The notes beneath the pieces were generated by a model, which saw only the letters and a program-made list of their open reading frames with translations, was not told where the DNA came from and did no database searches. Below are positions 60,800 to 64,000 of a stretch of DNA of 64,000 bases, piece by piece. Numbering within the stretch: the first letter of the stretch is position 1; each line of letters starts with the position of its first letter. The position numbers were made by a program, and so were the translations under genes. This DNA comes from Streptomyces sp. NBC_01497 (lineage in GTDB: Bacteria > Actinomycetota > Actinomycetes > Streptomycetales > Streptomycetaceae): the NCBI RefSeq assembly GCF_036250695.1, contig NZ_CP109427.1, positions 248,001 through 312,000 of the forward strand. The letters run 5' to 3'.

Positions 60800-61042
60800 G
60801 ACCACCTCGCAGCGGTCTGTCACCAGGGCTCCTACGAGGATGCGACCGCGCTGCGCCACTCCTTCGAGGGCGCCCAGCAGATCCTGCTCGCCCCCTCCCC
60901 CAACCCGCACGCCGTCACGGGAGCCCGGCATCGCGTCGGCGACGAGGTCGTCTTCGCAGCGGGAGCCCGGGACACCCTCTGCACCAGCCACCAGGGCGCC
61001 GGCGAACCGGAAGCGGGACCGCCGCCGGGGCGACGAGCGTGA
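60800..61042 (+). pseudogene. NmrA-like SDR gene fragment
   Basis: An open frame without start reads 'CHQGSYEDATALRHSFEGAQ', 'QILLAPSPNPHAVTGARHRV' and 'VVFAAGARDTLCTSHQGAG' and stops. This follows the NmrA/QOR2 pattern 'GDYxDPASLxxAFxGAxxLLLVSS…HRxxIDAAVAAGVxHIVYTSHQGA'. Both the N-terminal GATG cofactor site and the C-terminal half are missing. A small internal deletion seems to have altered the 'HRxxIDAA' part. Confidence 0.5.
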
Positions 61043-61460
61043 CGTGGGGGCCTCCGTAGCGTCGACGGTGACGAATGCGCCTACACGTCACCTGCCCTAC
61101 GCGTTTGGCCCGCCGCCGGTCCACGGCCGAGACGGGGACGGACTCCGCAGTCGTCGGGTGCCGGGACAAGCGCCCCCGCAGCTTCGGTGACCCACAGGAT
61201 CCAGGAAACGTCGATGCACAGGTCCAGCAGGCCGGGGGCGTAGTACACGGACTCGACAACCAGGGTGACGCCAAAGCGGCTGCCGCACCCGTGCACGGCT
61301 TCGTCCCGACGTCAATTCGAACGCCCCCTCCCATGAGCGGCCATTGGCTTCACTGGGGGCGGCCTTTCCGGTGATTACCGCCCCCCTCATGAGCGGGATG
61401 GCTGCCGAGCGGGTACGGCGTCCCAACGAAGGATCACCCCCCGAACCTGCGAGGAGCACC
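61043..61460. other. Intergenic stretch with one coding-like minus-strand frame
   Basis: A minus-strand frame around 61150-61270 reads 'VVESVYYAPGLLDLCIDVSW' and 'ILWVTEAAGALVPAPDDC', which has the composition of real protein. It has no ribosome site and no family I know. Otherwise nothing. Confidence 0.3.
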
Positions 61461-61745
61461 ATGTACGCAGCAGTCCGCCGGTACGAAGGAGTGACCGATC
61501 CTGCCGAGGTGGGCCGCCTCGTGACCGAGGGGTTCCTGCCCCTCGTTCGCCAGATCCCCGGTTTCGTGGCCTTCTACTGGATCAATCCCGGAAACGGAGT
61601 CGTCGTCTCGACCAGCGTCTTCCGGGACCAGGCTGGCAGCGACGAGTCGATCTTGCGGGCGTCGGACTTTGTACGGGAGAACCTCGCGTCACTTCTTCCC
61701 AACGCTCCCCAGGTCATGGCCGGGGAGGTTGAGGCTTCCGCCTAG
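61461..61745 (+). CDS. ABM-like (antibiotic biosynthesis monooxygenase fold) small protein
   Basis: A 94-residue protein starting MYAAVRRYEGVTDPAEVGRL with GAGGAG just upstream. It has the βαββαβ pattern of dimeric ferredoxin-like proteins: 'GFVAFYWINPGNGVVVSTSV', 'FRDQAGSDESILRASDFVRE'. Streptomyces has several such proteins annotated only as hypothetical. No catalytic residues can be claimed. It is the only intact gene between 60 and 63.5 kb. Confidence 0.78.
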   Translation: MYAAVRRYEGVTDPAEVGRLVTEGFLPLVRQIPGFVAFYWINPGNGVVVSTSVFRDQAGSDESILRASDFVRENLASLLPNAPQVMAGEVEASA

Positions 61746-61861
61746 CGTCTCGCTGTGGTGGACCGCTGATCCCGGCATGGCGCGGGCCGAGACCCGCGCG
61801 TTCGACTGCGGCGCCGTGCTCGGGCTCCCGCCCTTTCCCTGCGCGCGGCAATGAGTCCGCC

Positions 61862-62545
61862 TGTCTCATGCCCGTATCGGTTGAAGCCGGACGTTCGCCA
61901 TTCGTCGCCGTCGGCCAGGACAGCCAGTGCTTCGTAGCCGTTCAGTGTTTCCACCCAGTCCTTCGCGCCGTCTACTGGAGAATGCGGCGGTGGCGAAGGT
62001 GTCGATCAGTGTCAGGCGTGGCCCGATCAGCGTAAGTGAGGCGAAGGCGGTGGCGGGTGAAGCGTTGTGCTGGTCGAAGATGTGCGCGCCGCGTTCGGCA
62101 GTGCCAGAGGTGGCGACGGCCAGATCGTGGCGGGCGGTCACGACGGTGGCCACTGCACCGGGGTGTAGAGGGTGAGCGATGCCGATGCGCCAGGGGGCGC
62201 CGGGGCCGGTTGGCCGCGGAGCTGGAGCTCGCCGCCGCCGTTGACCCAGGTGTCGTGCGTCCGCTTCGTGGAGGAGCTGGGATGAGGCTTCGGTGGCCCA
62301 GCCTTGGACGAGACCGGACGGGTCGAGGCGGCCGGGATGACGCTGAACCAACCGCCACTTTCGTGGATGGGCCTGCGCGCACGGGACGGGACTTCGTGGA
62401 CTTCGGGCGGGCAGTCCTGAAATCTGGATCTCGCTGCGGTCGAGCGGCTGATCTGGCTGTCGGGCCGGTGGAGAGCACGGCGTCGACCTGGTGGAGATGG
62501 TGCACGGCCTGGGCGAGCCTGTCCCGGATGTCGTCGTCCACCGAC
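61862..62545 (-). pseudogene. Decayed apbE-like gene (FAD:protein FMN transferase)
   Basis: Minus-strand frames carry in order 'IRDRLAQAVHHLHQVDAVLS', 'CPPEVHEVPSRARRPIHESG', 'GRLDPSGLVQGWATEASSQL', 'PWRIGIAHPLHPGAVATVVT', 'DLAVATSGTAERGAHIFDQH', 'TFATAAF' and 'METLNGYEALAVLADG'. These are the ApbE hallmarks (DPSGLVKGWA, TSG…RG.HI.DP, D..ATAAF). At least four frameshifts separate them. Functional ApbE attaches FMN to membrane redox subunits such as those of Rnf or Nqr; none is nearby. Confidence 0.82.
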
Positions 62546-62750
62546 GCCGGCCACGAACTGCGCACCCCCGTGGCCAACATCCGCGCTCACGCCGAACTCG
62601 CCCTGCGCCATGCGAGTTCCGTCCCTTGCCGAAGTCCACCACGCCCTTGGGCGCATCGACAAAGAGTCCCGGCGCATGAGCCGCCTCGTCGACGACCTAC
62701 TGCTTCTCGCCCGCTTGGACGCCGGGTGCCCCCTCCGAACAGGAACCGAT
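62546..62750 (+). pseudogene. Histidine kinase fragment (HisKA region)
   Basis: One frame reads 'DAGHELRTPVANIRAHAELA' with the phospho-accepting His at 62552-62554. After a frameshift the next reads 'ALGRIDKESRRMSRLVDDLL' and 'LLARLDAGCPL', the rest of the two-helix dimerisation domain. The sensor part and the ATPase domain are missing. It abuts the ApbE remnant head to head, as if two decayed genes had been joined by deletion. Confidence 0.75.
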
Positions 62751-63041
62751 CGACCTGACGCTGGTCTCTGCGGCACAATCCGAGCGAGGCCGCCCAGCGG
62801 AGTGTTGCCCAGCACCATCGCTGCTTGGACGTCCTGACGCCCGCTGCGCCTCAGCCCGAACCCGACAACGTCCCCGCCCCGCACTGGGCCGCATCGCCAT
62901 TGCCGACAGGCCACCGCTGTGCCGACCGGAATCGGATTCTTCGCCCCGGCACGTGTGTTGCCCTTGTTCAGCTGTGCCACATCCAGATGTTGAGCTCGCG
63001 ATACACACCGTGATCGACAGGTCGGTCGACGTGAAGCAGGC

Positions 63042-63170
63042 TCAATCCTTTGGAATCACGTAGGCGCCCGACTCGGGGAAAGCCATTCCCCTCCACTGTT
63101 CCCACTCAGCAACCGTGCCGGTCATCGCCTGCGAAGCGGGAGTCGCCGAAAGGCTGAGGACCCGTCTCCG
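63042..63170 (-). pseudogene. Possible C-terminal relic of a GNAT acetyltransferase
   Basis: The minus frame ends 'TVAEWEQWRGMAFPESGAYV' then 'IPKD' and stop. Several actinobacterial GNAT proteins end with 'xEWxxWTGMxFPESGxYVVPG', which fits. The upstream part is Arg-rich and without similarity. Short and tentative. Confidence 0.4.
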
Positions 63171-63558
63171 GCGCGTTCGGCCCGCTCGTCTGCCCTGCTG
63201 CGAGGGCTGCCCCCGCGCAGTCACGGCGCTAACCCCCCTCCAGTGAGGGCTCGTTGGCCTTCCACATGGGGTGCTCGATGTCGGCCCTGCTTCCGGTTCG
63301 GTCACTGCGCCGGCCTGGCGGAGGCCGGCCTTCGCGCCGAGGGAGAAGGCGTGTACGAGGTGGATGCGTAGGCGCCGTTGGCGTATGGGCGGCAGGGGTC
63401 GCTCATCCCGGACATCGGCCCCCGAATCGGCTCCGGGAGCCCGCAGCGCCGAACGTTGGAGGCACGGCAACGGTCCCGTAGACGGCCCGTGTTGTCTCCG
63501 GAAAGATCGACGAGGCCGCTCGGTGACGCGATCCGGAGGCGCTGGGCTCCTCGGCCGT
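63171..63558. other. Intergenic stretch, nothing recognised
   Basis: About 390 bases with only shadow-like frames on both strands. It lies immediately downstream of the ammonium transporter stop. Confidence 0.4.
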
Positions 63559-64000
63559 TCAGCGGTCGGCGTCGAGGCGCTCGGCGGTGGCCGATGGGCG
63601 GCTCGCCGACGGCCTGAGAACATGTGCCGTGCCCTGGCCGAGCACGCCGTGGTCGTATGCCGTCTCCGCGTGCACGGCCAGGTCCAGGCCGTCGCGCTCG
63701 TGCTCGGGCGAGGCCCGGAAACCCATCACACGGTCGATCGCCTTACCGATGCCGTAAGTGACGGCGAAGGCGTACGCGCCGACGGTCAGCACCGCTACCG
63801 CCTGGCGGCCCAGTTGCCCGAACCCTCCGCCGTGTACGAGCCCCGTGACGCCACCGGTCATGGCGGCGGTGGCGAAGACACCGATCAGCACGGTTCCGAC
63901 GACACCCGCGACGAGGTGCACACCGACGACGTCCAGCGAGTCGTCATAGCCGAGCCGGAACTTCCATCCGACGGCGAAGGAACACAGGACACCCGCCGCG
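63559..64000 (-). CDS. amt: Ammonium transporter Amt, C-terminal part (5' end outside window)
   Basis: The minus-strand frame is open to the right edge and covers the last 147 codons. It carries 'AAGVLCSFAVGWKFRLGYDD', 'SLDVVGVHLVAGVVGTVLIG' and 'GAYAFAVTYGIGKAIDRVMG', the final membrane helices of Amt/MEP proteins, including the conserved 'DDSLDVVGVH' with the second pore His. The cytoplasmic tail has 'DGLDLAVHAETAYD', the usual Amt ending, then a short extra tail 'RPSASRPSATAERLDADR'. Amt conducts NH4+/NH3 and is usually next to glnK and glnD; those would lie downstream, but only worn DNA follows, so the operon is incomplete here. Confidence 0.93.
   Translation of the reverse strand, partial: AAGVLCSFAVGWKFRLGYDDSLDVVGVHLVAGVVGTVLIGVFATAAMTGGVTGLVHGGGFGQLGRQAVAVLTVGAYAFAVTYGIGKAIDRVMGFRASPEHERDGLDLAVHAETAYDHGVLGQGTAHVLRPSASRPSATAERLDADR

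Noticed and set aside
59789..60991. 400-codon minus-strand frame covering the RHS fragment and the hydrolase remnant
   Set aside because: Only the part at 59888-60210 is RHS-like; the upstream two thirds are antisense to the hydrolase and NmrA remnants and have no similarity.
61081..61296. 71-codon minus-strand frame with coding-like composition
   Set aside because: No ribosome site, no family and no neighbour support; kept only as a remark.
1..64000. Search for rRNA, tRNA, CRISPR arrays and a replication origin
   Set aside because: By eye no rRNA or tRNA sequence, no regularly spaced repeats and no DnaA-box cluster was found; a covariance-model scan would be needed to exclude a tRNA with certainty.

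Overview
The window looks like Streptomyces chromosomal DNA. GC is very high, third codon positions are almost all G or C, and the gene content fits: a β-helix secreted enzyme, a PucR regulator, SpoIIE-type PP2C phosphatases, a SigB-family sigma factor, small hydrophobic stress proteins, and a block of cysteine-free ribosomal protein paralogues. The number of truncated genes and insertion-sequence remnants suggests an accessory or chromosome-arm region; that last point is inference.

Left part (1-17.3 kb): an ArsR-type regulator cut by the window edge, a mycothiol-dependent-isomerase-like protein, a four-helix membrane protein, an SDR, a decayed DUF5996 gene, an ECF sigma factor with a CU044_5270-type partner, a lipoprotein, a large secreted β-helix protein, a PAS-GAF-PP2C-ATPase signalling protein and a PucR regulator.

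Central stress island (17.9-31.0 kb): dnaK, grpE, a zinc-finger-less dnaJ, cbpM, clpB, trxC (zinc-finger thioredoxin), a UBP-type zinc finger and a cNMP/thioredoxin-fold/flavoreductase fusion all run on the plus strand, mostly with overlapping ends. They are followed by an acetate-kinase-like gene, a DUF1345-like membrane protein, remnants of a stress protein and of a thioredoxin, and a DUF1931 histone-fold protein. Together these suggest an auxiliary proteostasis and redox module, probably for acid, oxidative or low-oxygen stress. An insertion-sequence graveyard (31.7-32.5 kb) follows.

32.9-41.6 kb: an ABC ATPase and permease with a YncE/phosphoesterase protein, then a zinc-limitation locus. 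That locus holds divergent rpsN-rpmB and rpmG-rpmE-cobW-like-rpsR-rpmF around a Zur-like palindrome, with a truncated second CobW gene at its end.

Right part (42-64 kb): a GNAT acetyltransferase, an aldo/keto reductase, a DUF6314 protein, and an HxlR regulator with a divergent α/β-hydrolase held between two inverted copies of an IS5-type transposase start. Next come a PAS/GAF/PP2C phosphatase, a MarR regulator, a methyltransferase, a tandem YciI protein, a Ser/Thr kinase, a SigB-type sigma factor, small hydrophobic proteins and a PRC-barrel protein. A run of decayed genes (RHS, hydrolase, NmrA, ApbE, histidine kinase, GNAT) leads to the 3' end of an ammonium transporter. No rRNA, tRNA or CRISPR array was seen.
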